Positions 1 to 8,040 of a stretch of DNA of 64,000 nucleotides are shown here, one piece after another. Origin of the DNA: Vibrio sp. S17_S38. Its GTDB lineage: Bacteria; Pseudomonadota; Gammaproteobacteria; Enterobacterales; Vibrionaceae. Position 1 is the first letter of the stretch, and every line of letters starts with the position of its first letter. The translations under genes and the position numbers were made by a program. Where the stretch lies: the NCBI RefSeq assembly GCF_014694375.1, contig NZ_JAAUWW010000005.1:1-64000 (forward strand), given 5' to 3'. The notes below the pieces were generated by a model. It searched no databases. It saw nothing but the letters and a program-made list of their open reading frames with translations, and had not been told where the DNA came from.

Positions 1-102
1 TTGGTTAACATAATCACCATCCAGTTTTGTTAAAACTGAATGATACCAAGTGGATCAATTTTCAATTGGTGTTAGTGGATCATTTTTGCACTGGTGGTGA
101 CA
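1..102 (-). mobile_element. End of a probable IS21-family insertion sequence (partial)
   Basis: Two 25-bp direct repeats, both starting GTGGATCA, lie side by side at 50-74 and 75-99 and match at 19 of 25 positions. They are followed by TGACA at 98-102. Read on the minus strand the element starts TGTCACC, and about 80 bases inside is an open frame with ATG at 20 or 11 encoding M-V-I-M-L-T, like the MLT start of many IstA transposases. Multiple terminal repeats and TG...CA ends are typical of IS21-family elements. The rest lies outside the window, so family and completeness are inferred. Confidence 0.6.
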
Positions 103-551
103 TGTATTTTGATGTGTCTAGAGCTGAGATGCATTTATTTCCAATTACAACAGCGATAATTGCTGACAGTTCAGGCTACAACTCCTCCTCGTTAATATGG
201 ATAATATTGTCTAATGTGCCTTGGCCTATACTATTAGTATCCCTGAAACTGTTTAGATGAAACTGAATTTTTTGTTTGTAGGATAGCCCTTTAACAAAAA
301 ATCGGTTTTCTGTTCAAATTTTTTCTGAGATAATTCTGATTATACTATGAACAGTATAACTCTCAGGTGTGTAGTGGAATGGAATATGGAGAATAGTTTA
401 CTTTCAAGATTATCGGGAAAGTGAGTTTGCATCAGTAGGGGACTCCTTATTTTAAGGAACATTAAAGGATGTCGGCTTTGGGGAGTGTGATAATCCAGTT
501 TGGATTGAATAGAGATAACTTCATTGATTCATGAAATTATCTGAATTGATC
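103..551. other. Non-coding stretch between IS end and cysE
   Basis: I see no convincing gene here. The only sizeable open frame (27-260, plus) starts inside the IS end, lacks a ribosome binding site and resembles no family I know. The minus-strand frames are broken by stops. A weak inverted repeat (TATACT...AGTATA) lies near 343-360. The stretch may be the remains of whatever the IS element interrupted. Confidence 0.5.
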
Positions 552-1373
552 TTAGATCCCTGCACCATCAAGAAGTATAGGGGAGCTACCGTTAAATTGT
601 TGATCCATATCTAAAGATGGTTTATCACTCTGCGGACGACCTACTATTTTTGCAGGGACACCTGCAACGGTAGTGTGAGCGGGGACTGATTGTAGTACAA
701 CTGAACATGAGCCAATTTTTGCACCGACGCCGACTTCAATGTTTCCAAGTATTTTTGCCCCGGCACCAATCATTACACCTTCTCTGATTTTTGGATGGCG
801 GTCGCCGCAGTCTTTACCTGTACCGCCTAATGTTACATCTTGTAAAATCGATACATCATTTTCAACCACTGCGGTTTCGCCAATGACTATACCTGTTGCG
901 TGATCGAGCATGATGCCTTGGCCTATTTGTGCCGCTGGGTGAATATCGACTTGGCATGCAACTGAAATTTGATTTTGAAGATAAGTAGCTAATGTGACTC
1001 GGCCTTGTTTCCATAACCAGTTTGCAACGCGGTAGCCTTGCAGAGCATGGTATCCTTTTAAATATAGCAGAGGAATAGAATACATAGATACTGCGGGGTC
1101 TCGAGTGACTGTAGCGCAAATATCACAAGCAGCAGATTCAGTTAATTGTGAATCAGATAGGAAAGCCTCTTCTACTACTTCGCGTACTGCCATTGCAGGC
1201 ATTGATGCTGTTTTTAGTTTATTCGCTAAGATATAGCTAAGAGAAGCTCCTAAACTATCATGGTTAATAATCGTAGAGTGATAGAAACTGGCGAGCATTG
1301 GTTCTAATTCCGCTTGCTGTTTTGCTTCTTTAACAATGGCTTTCCATACTTTCTGCTTTTCACACTGTTTCAT
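552..1373 (-). CDS. cysE: Serine O-acetyltransferase
   Basis: Transfers acetyl from acetyl-CoA to L-serine, the first committed step of cysteine synthesis, in the cytoplasm. The 273-residue length fits the enterobacterial/vibrio CysE family. The N-terminal half is the helical SATase domain. From about residue 143 a left-handed beta-helix of hexapeptide repeats begins (DIHPAAQIGQGIMLDHATG). Asp143 and His158 fall at the same numbers as the catalytic pair of the E. coli enzyme. The tail beyond residue 240 is the region that binds cysteine synthase and feedback cysteine. It lies 101 bp downstream of gpsA on the same strand, as in other Vibrionaceae. Confidence 0.97.
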   Translation of the reverse strand: MKQCEKQKVWKAIVKEAKQQAELEPMLASFYHSTIINHDSLGASLSYILANKLKTASMPAMAVREVVEEAFLSDSQLTESAACDICATVTRDPAVSMYSIPLLYLKGYHALQGYRVANWLWKQGRVTLATYLQNQISVACQVDIHPAAQIGQGIMLDHATGIVIGETAVVENDVSILQDVTLGGTGKDCGDRHPKIREGVMIGAGAKILGNIEVGVGAKIGSCSVVLQSVPAHTTVAGVPAKIVGRPQSDKPSLDMDQQFNGSSPILLDGAGI

Positions 1374-1474
1374 GATGCTATGTATCTCAATTCTATTTTT
1401 CGCAGCGCAAGGGCGGCGATATATTGTTATTCCATTAACCTATCACGCTTGAATTTTCAGGTGAAGTTATCCGT

Positions 1475-2497
1475 TTATCTTTCCATTTTTTTCGATCTTG
1501 CCAATAAATCTTGTGCGGCTTGGCGTGCGTCTTTACCTTGATACAGTACTTGATAAATTTGATCAACAATAGGCATTTCTACACCCATTCGGTTCGCAAG
1601 TAGCCATACTTCTTTTGTGTTGCGATACCCTTCAACCACTTGTCCGATTTCTTGCTGAGCACTTTCAATAGCTTTGCCTTGGCCTAAAGCCAAGCCAAAG
1701 CGGCGATTTCGTGACTGGTTATCTGTGCAGGTCAATACTAAATCACCAAGGCCAGCCATGCCCATGAACGTTTCTGCTTGGGCACCTAATGCGACACCTA
1801 AACGTGTCATTTCAGCTAATCCACGGGTGATTAATGCTGTTCGTGCATTTGCTCCGAATCCGATGCCATCTGACATGCCAGCGCCAATTGCGATAACATT
1901 TTTGACTGCTCCACCAAGTTGCATACCAGTAAAATCATTATTAGCATAAACGCGAAAGCTCTTATCGCAATGAATAGTTTCCTGTAAATCTTTAACAAAT
2001 TCAGTATCAGGTGAAGCAACTGAAATAGCTGTTGGTAAACCTGCTGCTAATTCTTTCGCAAAAGTAGGGCCAGAAAGAACTGCTAGTGGAATACTCTCAC
2101 CTAGAACCTCTTGTGCAACATCTTTTAATAGACGGCCCGTTTCAGGTTCTAACCCTTTAGTTGCCCAGCAAATTCGAGAGTTAACCAATAGGTGAGGTTT
2201 TAGACTATTGAGTACTAATCCGAACACATGGCTTGGAACAACGACTAGTAAATCACGACTAGATGAAACAGCAGTTGCAAGATCGGATTCAATAATTAAC
2301 GACTCAGGGAATGTGATGCCGGGTAAAAACTCGTGGTTTGCTCGGTCAGCTTGTAATTTTGCCATATGCTTGGCTTCATGCCCCCATAAAACCACTTTTG
2401 AACCATTTCGGGCTAACGCGATGGCAAGTGAAGTGCCATATGATCCAGCACCAATAACAGTCATAACAGCATTTTGATGAGAGTGTGTCTTTGGCAT
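1475..2497 (-). CDS. gpsA: NAD(P)+-dependent glycerol-3-phosphate dehydrogenase
   Basis: Reduces dihydroxyacetone phosphate to sn-glycerol-3-phosphate, the backbone for phospholipids. The 340 residues carry the Rossmann motif GAGSYG at 16-21, the LSGPTFAKE substrate-binding segment near 140 and the [13 protein letters not shown] segment with the catalytic lysine near 195. The first codons (MPKTHSHQ) are extra to the conserved core that begins at the MTVIGAG region, so the start could be a few codons later. It sits between secB and cysE on the same strand, the conserved order in gamma-proteobacteria. Confidence 0.97.
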   Translation of the reverse strand: MPKTHSHQNAVMTVIGAGSYGTSLAIALARNGSKVVLWGHEAKHMAKLQADRANHEFLPGITFPESLIIESDLATAVSSSRDLLVVVPSHVFGLVLNSLKPHLLVNSRICWATKGLEPETGRLLKDVAQEVLGESIPLAVLSGPTFAKELAAGLPTAISVASPDTEFVKDLQETIHCDKSFRVYANNDFTGMQLGGAVKNVIAIGAGMSDGIGFGANARTALITRGLAEMTRLGVALGAQAETFMGMAGLGDLVLTCTDNQSRNRRFGLALGQGKAIESAQQEIGQVVEGYRNTKEVWLLANRMGVEMPIVDQIYQVLYQGKDARQAAQDLLARSKKMER

Positions 2498-2553
2498 GAT
2501 TGAAACCTTTTGTGAAAGATGAGAAACCGAGGAGTGAGGCCTGAAGAAACAAA

Positions 2554-2625
2554 AAGCAAAAGCAAGATAATTTCGCTTTTGCTTTGTGGTCAGATATTTA
2601 CGCGAAGTATTTTCACACTTCGCGT
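2554..2625 (-). terminator. Two hairpins between secB and gpsA
   Basis: Ten-base arms at 2554-2563 and 2575-2584 form a hairpin that on the minus strand is followed by a T-rich tail (TTTTTG). A second hairpin with 9-base arms at 2600-2608 and 2617-2625 lies immediately after the secB stop. They probably terminate secB transcription or let part of it read into gpsA. Confidence 0.6.
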
Positions 2626-2633
2626 TTATTATC

Positions 2634-3098
2634 TTATGCTTCTACTTGTGGTGCTTGCTCTGCTTGCTGCTGTAAATAGTTCATGAACAATGCATCAAAG
2701 TTAACAGGGGCTAAGTTCAGTTGTGGGAATGTCCCTTTAATAACTAAACTTGAAATAGTTTCACGTGCATATGGGAATAGGATATTCGGGCAGAAAGCTC
2801 CTAAGCAATGTGCAAGTTGACCTTGTTCCATCTGTTCTGCTGTAAAAATACCGCCTTGTTGGATTTCACATAGAAAAGCAACCTCATCAGCATTTTTAAC
2901 AGTAACAGTTAAGCGTAGAACAACTTCATAAACACCTTCACCTAGCTCACGGCTTTGGGTATCTAGATCAAGTTTAACGTCCGGTTCCCACTCTTTTTGA
3001 AACATTTGTGGTGAATTTGGCGCTTCAAAAGAAATATCTTTTAGAAAAATACGTTGAATTGTGAAGTTCTGTTGTTCTTGAGGTGCTGCTTCAGCCAT
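2634..3098 (-). CDS. secB: Protein-export chaperone SecB
   Basis: Tetrameric cytoplasmic chaperone that keeps preproteins unfolded and hands them to SecA. The 154-residue acidic protein has the family landmarks [15 protein letters not shown] near residues 14-28, the CEIQQGGIF segment in the middle and the [17 protein letters not shown] segment near 100. The Gln/Ala-rich acidic C-terminal tail that touches the SecA zinc domain is present ([12 protein letters not shown]). It lies 43 bp downstream of the rhodanese gene yibN, as in most gamma-proteobacteria, so the two are probably cotranscribed. Confidence 0.98.
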   Translation of the reverse strand: MAEAAPQEQQNFTIQRIFLKDISFEAPNSPQMFQKEWEPDVKLDLDTQSRELGEGVYEVVLRLTVTVKNADEVAFLCEIQQGGIFTAEQMEQGQLAHCLGAFCPNILFPYARETISSLVIKGTFPQLNLAPVNFDALFMNYLQQQAEQAPQVEA

Positions 3099-3141
3099 GA
3101 TTAAAATCCTTGTAGGTATAAATTAAAAATCTGTTATCTAA

Positions 3142-3597
3142 CTATTTCTTACCTTTCTTTGTCACTGCTTTATCTGAAACTAAAGGTAAGTTATTTTCAT
3201 TCCAAGCGCCCATGCCATTTTTTAATAGGCTGACATTTTCAAAACCAGCTTTAACTAATAGGTTGGCACTTTCTGCTGCGGTTTGTCCAAGCTTACATAC
3301 CACAATGATTGGGGTGGCTTTGTATTTTTCAATAGTAGCAAGAGCACCAGATTTAATTTCAGAAGGTAAAATGTGAACTGAGCCCGCAATATGGCCATGT
3401 TTGAACTCATCTTTAGAGCGAATATCAATAACCACACCATCTTCACGATTGATTAGGTAGGTTAGTCCTCCAGCATCTACGATCTTATATTTTGCAGTTG
3501 ATGACTTATAAATGCTCATAATCAAGGCAGCAAGTACACCCACCCAAACTAAGCACATGACCATGTTTTGTTGAAAAAATTCCATATATTCTTGCAT
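3142..3597 (-). CDS. yibN: Membrane-anchored rhodanese-domain protein (YibN type)
   Basis: A single-domain rhodanese (sulfurtransferase-like) protein with an N-terminal membrane anchor. Residues about 9-27 are hydrophobic and form one transmembrane helix. The rest is a rhodanese fold with the conserved DIRSKDEFKHGHI segment and the active-site loop VVCKLGQTA, where the Cys would carry the persulfide. The 151-residue length is normal for the family. It is encoded just upstream of secB; this linkage is conserved, but the physiological sulfur acceptor is not established. Confidence 0.92.
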   Translation of the reverse strand: MQEYMEFFQQNMVMCLVWVGVLAALIMSIYKSSTAKYKIVDAGGLTYLINREDGVVIDIRSKDEFKHGHIAGSVHILPSEIKSGALATIEKYKATPIIVVCKLGQTAAESANLLVKAGFENVSLLKNGMGAWNENNLPLVSDKAVTKKGKK

Positions 3598-3621
3598 ATT
3601 TTAAGCTCTTACCTGCGATAG

Positions 3622-3637
3622 CTGTGGACATCCACAG
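3622..3637. promoter_or_regulatory. Palindrome CTGTGGA-N2-TCCACAG upstream of yibN
   Basis: Perfect 7-bp arms around a 2-bp centre, 25 bp before the yibN start. The size and position fit an operator, but I know of no regulator with this site. Confidence 0.35.
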
Positions 3638-3696
3638 ACAAAATTTGAAAGGCAAGAGTATAACCGCCTATGGGGAAAGAGGCGAGAAGAGAAGGG

Positions 3697-3759
3697 AAAA
3701 AAGCGATCCTAGATCTTAAAAGAGACATGAATATCCAGCTTTAAATACGATAGGATCGC
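3697..3759 (-). terminator. Terminator of the zntR-permease operon, with a long loop
   Basis: Arms GCGATCCTA (3703-3711) and TAGGATCGC (3751-3759) enclose 39 bases. On the minus strand the stem is followed by six Ts. The position just after the permease stop supports a rho-independent terminator with an unusually large loop. Confidence 0.55.
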
Positions 3760-3772
3760 AACATAGTATGAC

Positions 3773-4939
3773 TTATGATGTTAAGGTCTTTTCAGTCCAT
3801 CTATTTTGTAGGCCTTTTAACCAATTATAAATAATCAACATTGCCAGGCTGATACCACTTATTATTGTTAACCAGTGTGGTAATAATTCATGTTCAGGGC
3901 CAACTTGAGGTGTGACTTGAAAACCATATTGTGACACTAAAAAATCAACCAAAGATCCCATGAGTATGGCGCCGCCTAGTACACCACCTAAATAACCAAA
4001 TAATGCTCGTTTTCCCATTTCTTTAAATACAACCCCTAAGCTTGCAACATTACTTGCAGGCCCTGCCAACATAAAGACTAATACCGCCCCAGGAGATATC
4101 CCTGCTAACAGTAATCCAGCAGCTACAGGAGTGGATGCAGTCGCGCAGATGTACATTGGTATTGAAATAATAACCATAACTAGCATAGCTAAAATGCCAC
4201 TTCCCCAGCCTTCTAATAGCCCATCAGGCATATAAGCTTGAATTAACGCGGCAAAGCCTAGCCCAACTAAAAGCCATCCACTTGTGTCTTTTAATAGCTC
4301 TGTTGAGGCAAATTTAATAGCGAGTTTTAACTTACCAATAAGATTTTCAGGTGTTGGTTGTTCAGTTTTAGATTGTGCAGAACCACATGACGTCTTTTTC
4401 TTACTTGAGCAGCATGATGAGGCTGGTTTCATGGTGGTATTTGATTGAAGGGTGGTTTTTATTCTTTGTTTTTTCGGGCTGCAACATGAAGCTGTTTCCA
4501 CTGGCTTTGAAATGGACGTTATTGAAGCAATACTTGAGCTTTCTTTGTCTTTACCTACCAGTAATCCGGCTAAAACCGCGCTAAAAATGGCCGAGATAGG
4601 ACGCATAATTGCCATAAACGGACCTAAGAGAACATACGAAATAGCGATTGAATCGACGCCTGTTTCTGGTGTAGAAACTAAAAACGAAGTTGTGGATGCT
4701 TTTGATGCTCCGGCTCTACGTAAACCGACGGCAGCAGGGATCACCCCACATGAACATAATGGTAATGGGGCACCAAAAATAGCAGATTTCACAATGGCTT
4801 TAAATCCACTTCCGCCAAGTTGTTTGTTTAGCCATGTACTAGGAATGAATACTTTGATGATTCCTGCTGTGACGAGCCCTAATATTAACCAAGGTGCCGA
4901 TTCTAAAAATAATTCCATAAAGTGAGATAGAAAAGCCAT
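3773..4939 (-). CDS. SO_0444-family Cu/Zn efflux permease
   Basis: Predicted inner-membrane permease that exports metal ions. It is about 388 residues, with hydrophobic helices in two blocks separated by a soluble loop. The first block carries the PLPLCSCGVIP motif and the second carries ICATASTPVAAGLLLAGISPGA, both characteristic of the ArsP/DUF318 permease superfamily. The central loop (about residues 140-190) has three Cys-rich clusters (ASCCSPKK, SSCCSSKKK, TSCGS), a likely metal-binding region. I chose ATG 4939: it has AGGAG 7 bases upstream and follows the zntR stop directly, while the longer frame from 4981 would run back into zntR. Pairing with a ZntR-type regulator supports zinc, copper or similar metals; the actual ion is inferred. 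Confidence 0.85.
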   Translation of the reverse strand: MAFLSHFMELFLESAPWLILGLVTAGIIKVFIPSTWLNKQLGGSGFKAIVKSAIFGAPLPLCSCGVIPAAVGLRRAGASKASTTSFLVSTPETGVDSIAISYVLLGPFMAIMRPISAIFSAVLAGLLVGKDKESSSIASITSISKPVETASCCSPKKQRIKTTLQSNTTMKPASSCCSSKKKTSCGSAQSKTEQPTPENLIGKLKLAIKFASTELLKDTSGWLLVGLGFAALIQAYMPDGLLEGWGSGILAMLVMVIISIPMYICATASTPVAAGLLLAGISPGAVLVFMLAGPASNVASLGVVFKEMGKRALFGYLGGVLGGAILMGSLVDFLVSQYGFQVTPQVGPEHELLPHWLTIISGISLAMLIIYNWLKGLQNRWTEKTLTS

Positions 4940-4940
4940 A

Positions 4941-5390
4941 TTATGCTCCTTGGTGGTGATGAATTTCAGGCTTGACGTCATCGGTGTTAGTTTCTAGTGC
5001 TTGTAGAATTGTGCATTGCTCTGCGCTATTTGCACCACCACAACAAGCAGAAGAAAGTGCTTGTAATGAGCGTTGGAAGTGAAGAAGCTCTGCTAATTTT
5101 TGTTCGACTTGCTGCAACTTGATATCAACAACTTGTTTTACATCAGAGCAAGCATTGCTAGCTTTATTGACGTCGATTTCTAATAACTCTTTTATATCCG
5201 ATAAATTAAAGCCGACTTTTTTGGCTCTAATAATAAATTGCAGAGCTTGCTTATCTTTTTCGGTATATAAGCGATAGCCTGAATCTGTTCGATTTGATGG
5301 GCTGAGTAGTCCTGATTTTTCATAAAATCGTAACGTATCATTATTTACTTCACAGAGTTTTGCTAACTCACCAATCTTATACATATCCAT
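4941..5390 (-). CDS. zntR: MerR-family metal-responsive activator (ZntR type)
   Basis: Cytoplasmic dimeric transcription activator that untwists long-spacer promoters when it binds metal. The 149 residues comprise a winged-helix DNA-binding domain (YKIGELAKLCEVNNDTLRFYE...GYRLY), a long dimerisation helix (about 80-112) and a C-terminal metal loop. Cys81, Cys116, Cys117 and Cys126 match ZntR Cys79, 114, 115 and 124 with a constant offset of 2. The position of the E. coli ligand His119 is Asn121 here, so the metal site may differ. The C-terminus ends with HHHQGA. It is the first gene of an operon with the efflux permease. Confidence 0.85.
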   Translation of the reverse strand: MDMYKIGELAKLCEVNNDTLRFYEKSGLLSPSNRTDSGYRLYTEKDKQALQFIIRAKKVGFNLSDIKELLEIDVNKASNACSDVKQVVDIKLQQVEQKLAELLHFQRSLQALSSACCGGANSAEQCTILQALETNTDDVKPEIHHHQGA

Positions 5391-5412
5391 TCCCTATTTT
5401 GACGTTACAGAG

Positions 5413-5444
5413 AGTATAAACCTTAGATGATACTCCAAGGTCAA
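5413..5444 (-). promoter_or_regulatory. MerR-type promoter and operator of the zntR operon
   Basis: On the minus strand -35 TTGACC (5439-5444) and -10 TATACT (5413-5418) are separated by 20 bp, 2-3 bp more than normal. A dyad ACCTT-N12-AAGGT (5420-5441) fills the spacer. This is the standard architecture for MerR/ZntR-family control and lies 23 bp before the zntR start, so autoregulation of zntR and the permease is the likely mode. Confidence 0.85.
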
Positions 5445-5478
5445 TAGCGATGAGTGTACGTATTGAATTTAAAGTGAA

Positions 5479-5512
5479 ATAAAAAAGCCCATAGATAAGA
5501 TCTGTGGGCTTA
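5479..5512 (-). terminator. Terminator at the end of the ape operon
   Basis: Stem AAGCCCA (5485-5491) with TGTGGGCTT (5503-5511); on the minus strand it is followed by TTTTTT. It ends the long operon whose last gene stops at 5577. Confidence 0.8.
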
Positions 5513-5576
5513 GTTGTAGTGACTGAAGGAGCACCGTGTTCAAACTCTTAAAGAGTAAGCGATTGAAAAGGTAGTT

Positions 5577-6824
5577 TTAAATTTGGTGTCGCTTAAAGAT
5601 AATCGACGTATTAATACCACCAAAAGCAAAGTTATTACTCATTATCGTATTGCATTGTATTTCTCGCCCTTTGCCCTGAATATAATCCAGATCACCACAC
5701 AGTGGATCAATGTTATTCAAGTTTAGAGTTGGACTAAACCATCCAGTATGCATCATCTCTAAGCTAAGCCATGCCTCAACGGCACCACAAGCACCAAGCG
5801 TATGACCAAAATAACTTTTGAGTGAACTGATGGGTGTTTGATTTCCAAATAGGTTGGAGGTCGCGTTACTTTCTGCAATATCGCCACGGTCAGTTGCGGT
5901 ACCGTGAGCAGAAACATAATCGATCTGAGAAGCCGGAATATTGGCATCTTTAAGCGCTAGTTCCATGCAACGTTGCATATTTTCCATTTGTGGTTGAGTA
6001 ACATGGGCTGCGTCGCAATTACTCGCAAAGCCAATGATTTCAGCATAAATTGTTGCCCCACGAGCGATGGCATGTTCATATTCTTCAAGGACTAATGTAC
6101 CAGCACCTTCACCAATAACGAGGCCGTCTCGGTCTGTGTCATAAGGTCGAGGCGTAGTTTTTGGTACATCATTTTTTAAACTGGTGGCAAATAGGGTGTC
6201 AAAAACAGCTGATTCAGTAGGGCAAAGTTCTTCTGCGCCGCCTGCAACCATGACTGTTTGATAGCCGTGTTTAATGGCTTCGTAAGAATATCCAATGGCT
6301 TGGCTGCCAGAAGTGCAGGCACTGCTAGTTGGGATTACTCGTCCTCGTAAGCCGAAAAATAAACCGACATTCACTGCTGCTGTGTGAGGCATCATTTGTA
6401 CATAGGTGGTGGCGGTGATTGCTCGGGTGGATTTCTCATTAAGCATCACACCAAAAGCACTCACGGCTGGAGTACTGCCGGTGGATGAACCATAAGCTAC
6501 GCCGGTTTGACCATTCGTTAAGGTTTCATGTTTATCGCCATTCTCACTAACAAGACCACTTTGTAATAGCGCATTTTCAGAGGCTAAGGTCGCCATTTGA
6601 GACACTCTACCCATTGAGCGAATCTTTTTCCGTGTGTAATGCTTTGGTAGTTCAAAGTTTAAAATAGGGGCGGCCAGTTTGGTATTCAAGCCATCATATT
6701 GCATATAGCTTTCCATAAATTGCACCGCATTTTCGCAGGCTTGCAGCTTAGGTAAAATCTCAGCCCAATTATTACCAAAGGCAGTAACGCCAGACATTCC
6801 AGTCACTACAACACGACGACTCAT
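5577..6824 (-). CDS. apeR: Aryl polyene beta-ketoacyl-ACP synthase ApeR
   Basis: Condensing enzyme of the FabF/KAS II type that extends acyl-ACP with malonyl-ACP in the aryl polyene pathway. The 415 residues carry the full catalytic triad: Cys170 in TSSACTSGS, His307 in SAHGTATDRGD and His341 in SYFGHTLGACG. It is the last gene of the ape operon, and its ATG overlaps the apeQ stop by 4 bp, implying translational coupling. In studied ape systems this position holds a second, homodimeric KS beside the ApeO-ApeC pair, probably for starter elongation. That assignment rests on gene order and type. Confidence 0.93.
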   Translation of the reverse strand: MSRRVVVTGMSGVTAFGNNWAEILPKLQACENAVQFMESYMQYDGLNTKLAAPILNFELPKHYTRKKIRSMGRVSQMATLASENALLQSGLVSENGDKHETLTNGQTGVAYGSSTGSTPAVSAFGVMLNEKSTRAITATTYVQMMPHTAAVNVGLFFGLRGRVIPTSSACTSGSQAIGYSYEAIKHGYQTVMVAGGAEELCPTESAVFDTLFATSLKNDVPKTTPRPYDTDRDGLVIGEGAGTLVLEEYEHAIARGATIYAEIIGFASNCDAAHVTQPQMENMQRCMELALKDANIPASQIDYVSAHGTATDRGDIAESNATSNLFGNQTPISSLKSYFGHTLGACGAVEAWLSLEMMHTGWFSPTLNLNNIDPLCGDLDYIQGKGREIQCNTIMSNNFAFGGINTSIIFKRHQI

Positions 6825-7546
6825 ATTAAACCTCCATTGACTGAAATAACTTGTCTGGTGATATATGCAGCATTATCCGACATTAAATAGCGGACTAATC
6901 CTGCTACTTCTTCTGGTTTCCCCATACGGCGTAAAGGCACTTGTGGTAAAGCATGCTCTTTAACATGTTCATCTACCATTCCTGTATCAATAAGCCCTGG
7001 CGCAACACAATTCACGGTGATTTTGCGTTTGGCGAGTTCTAAAGCCAGAGATTTGGTTGCGCCAATCACACCCGCTTTTGCAGCACTGTAATTAGTTTGA
7101 CCACGGTTGCCCATGATGCCAGATACGGAAGCAATGGTAATGATGCGTCCACCACGGCGCTTTTGTACCATAGGCATGACACAAGGATGAAGCACATTAT
7201 AGAAACTGTCTAAATTGGTATGGATCACGCTATCCCATTCTTCTTCCATCATGGCTGGAAAGGCTGTATCACAGGTGATCCCTGCATTACTTATAACACC
7301 ATAATATGCGCCATATTGTTCAATGTCCGCTTCCAATTTTTCTCGGCATTGGGTTCTATTGCTGATATCAAACTGAAGTAGATGGCCTTGCCCGCCAGCT
7401 TGTTCAATGTCGTGTAACGTGCCGAGTGCACCCGTTTCGTCGCTCATATAATGAATGGTAATATGAAAGCCATCTTGCGCCAATTGAGTCGCAATTGCTT
7501 TACCAATGCCTTTGCTGGCTCCTGTTACTAGAACATGTTGAGTCAT
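6821..7546 (-). CDS. apeQ: 3-ketoacyl-ACP reductase ApeQ (FabG-like)
   Basis: Short-chain dehydrogenase that reduces the beta-keto group formed in each elongation round using NAD(P)H. The 241 residues show the cofactor loop GASKGIG at 9-15, NAG at 87-89, serines at 140/142 and the catalytic Tyr153-x3-Lys157 (YSAAK). The end VNGGLI is typical of FabG. It overlaps apeP and apeR by 4 bp each. An aryl polyene role is inferred from its position between the ape dehydratase and KS genes; primary fatty-acid fabG normally lies in another cluster. Confidence 0.93.
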   Translation of the reverse strand: MTQHVLVTGASKGIGKAIATQLAQDGFHITIHYMSDETGALGTLHDIEQAGGQGHLLQFDISNRTQCREKLEADIEQYGAYYGVISNAGITCDTAFPAMMEEEWDSVIHTNLDSFYNVLHPCVMPMVQKRRGGRIITIASVSGIMGNRGQTNYSAAKAGVIGATKSLALELAKRKITVNCVAPGLIDTGMVDEHVKEHALPQVPLRRMGKPEEVAGLVRYLMSDNAAYITRQVISVNGGLI

Positions 7547-8040
7547 AAGGTTTCCTTTGATTGTTTCTTTGCAACAGCCGGTTGACCCAGCATATCGTGT
7601 AATTGTGTTTTAGAGGGGACAAAAGCATTTAATTGAGCACTGGCGACTTCTTTACCTTGCTGTTCTATTATGCATTGAAATACCGCCATACCATTATTTT
7701 CCATTACTTTTTCCGCATGGATATCCAATATGGTTCCTAATGAAAATTGCGTCTGTTGGCAGTGGTAGCGACGAGTGCCAAGTAAGAAACCAATCGATGG
7801 TTCAACGTCTTGTTTCCATGCTTGATAGCCTGACCATGCGGCGATTGATTGTGCCATGAATTCTATTCCCACATAAGCTGGCACTGTCTGTGATGATTCA
7901 TCAAAAAACAGGTTACTTGATTGGATATCAACTTGGGTATGAATGTGCTCATCGCCAACGTCGATCAAACGATCCACTAATATCATCGGCGCTTCATGGG
8001 GGATAAGTTGGTGAATGTGAGGAATGCTCGATTCAGTCAT
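7543..8040 (-). CDS. apeP: 3-hydroxyacyl-ACP dehydratase ApeP
   Basis: Hot-dog-fold dehydratase that removes water from 3-hydroxyacyl-ACP to give the conjugated double bond. The N-terminal motif IPHEAPMILVDRL parallels the FabZ catalytic-His segment, and GIEFMAQSIAAW carries the matching acidic residue. The longer frame starts at 8085, but ATG 8040 (MTESSIPHIHQ) gives the usual 165-residue length and overlaps the apeO stop by only 8 bp. Studied ape systems use two dehydratases, ApeI and ApeP; both are present here. Confidence 0.88.
   Translation of the reverse strand: MTESSIPHIHQLIPHEAPMILVDRLIDVGDEHIHTQVDIQSSNLFFDESSQTVPAYVGIEFMAQSIAAWSGYQAWKQDVEPSIGFLLGTRRYHCQQTQFSLGTILDIHAEKVMENNGMAVFQCIIEQQGKEVASAQLNAFVPSKTQLHDMLGQPAVAKKQSKETL

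Noticed and set aside
27..260. 77-residue plus-strand reading frame next to the IS end
   Set aside because: It begins within the insertion sequence end, has no ribosome site and matches no family I recognise.
343..362. SOS-box-like inverted repeat TATACT...AGTATA
   Set aside because: The spacing and the CTGT...ACAG core of a LexA site are absent, and no gene follows directly.
4452..4925. 157-residue frame opposite the metal permease
   Set aside because: The permease on the other strand has clear family motifs; this is its antisense shadow.
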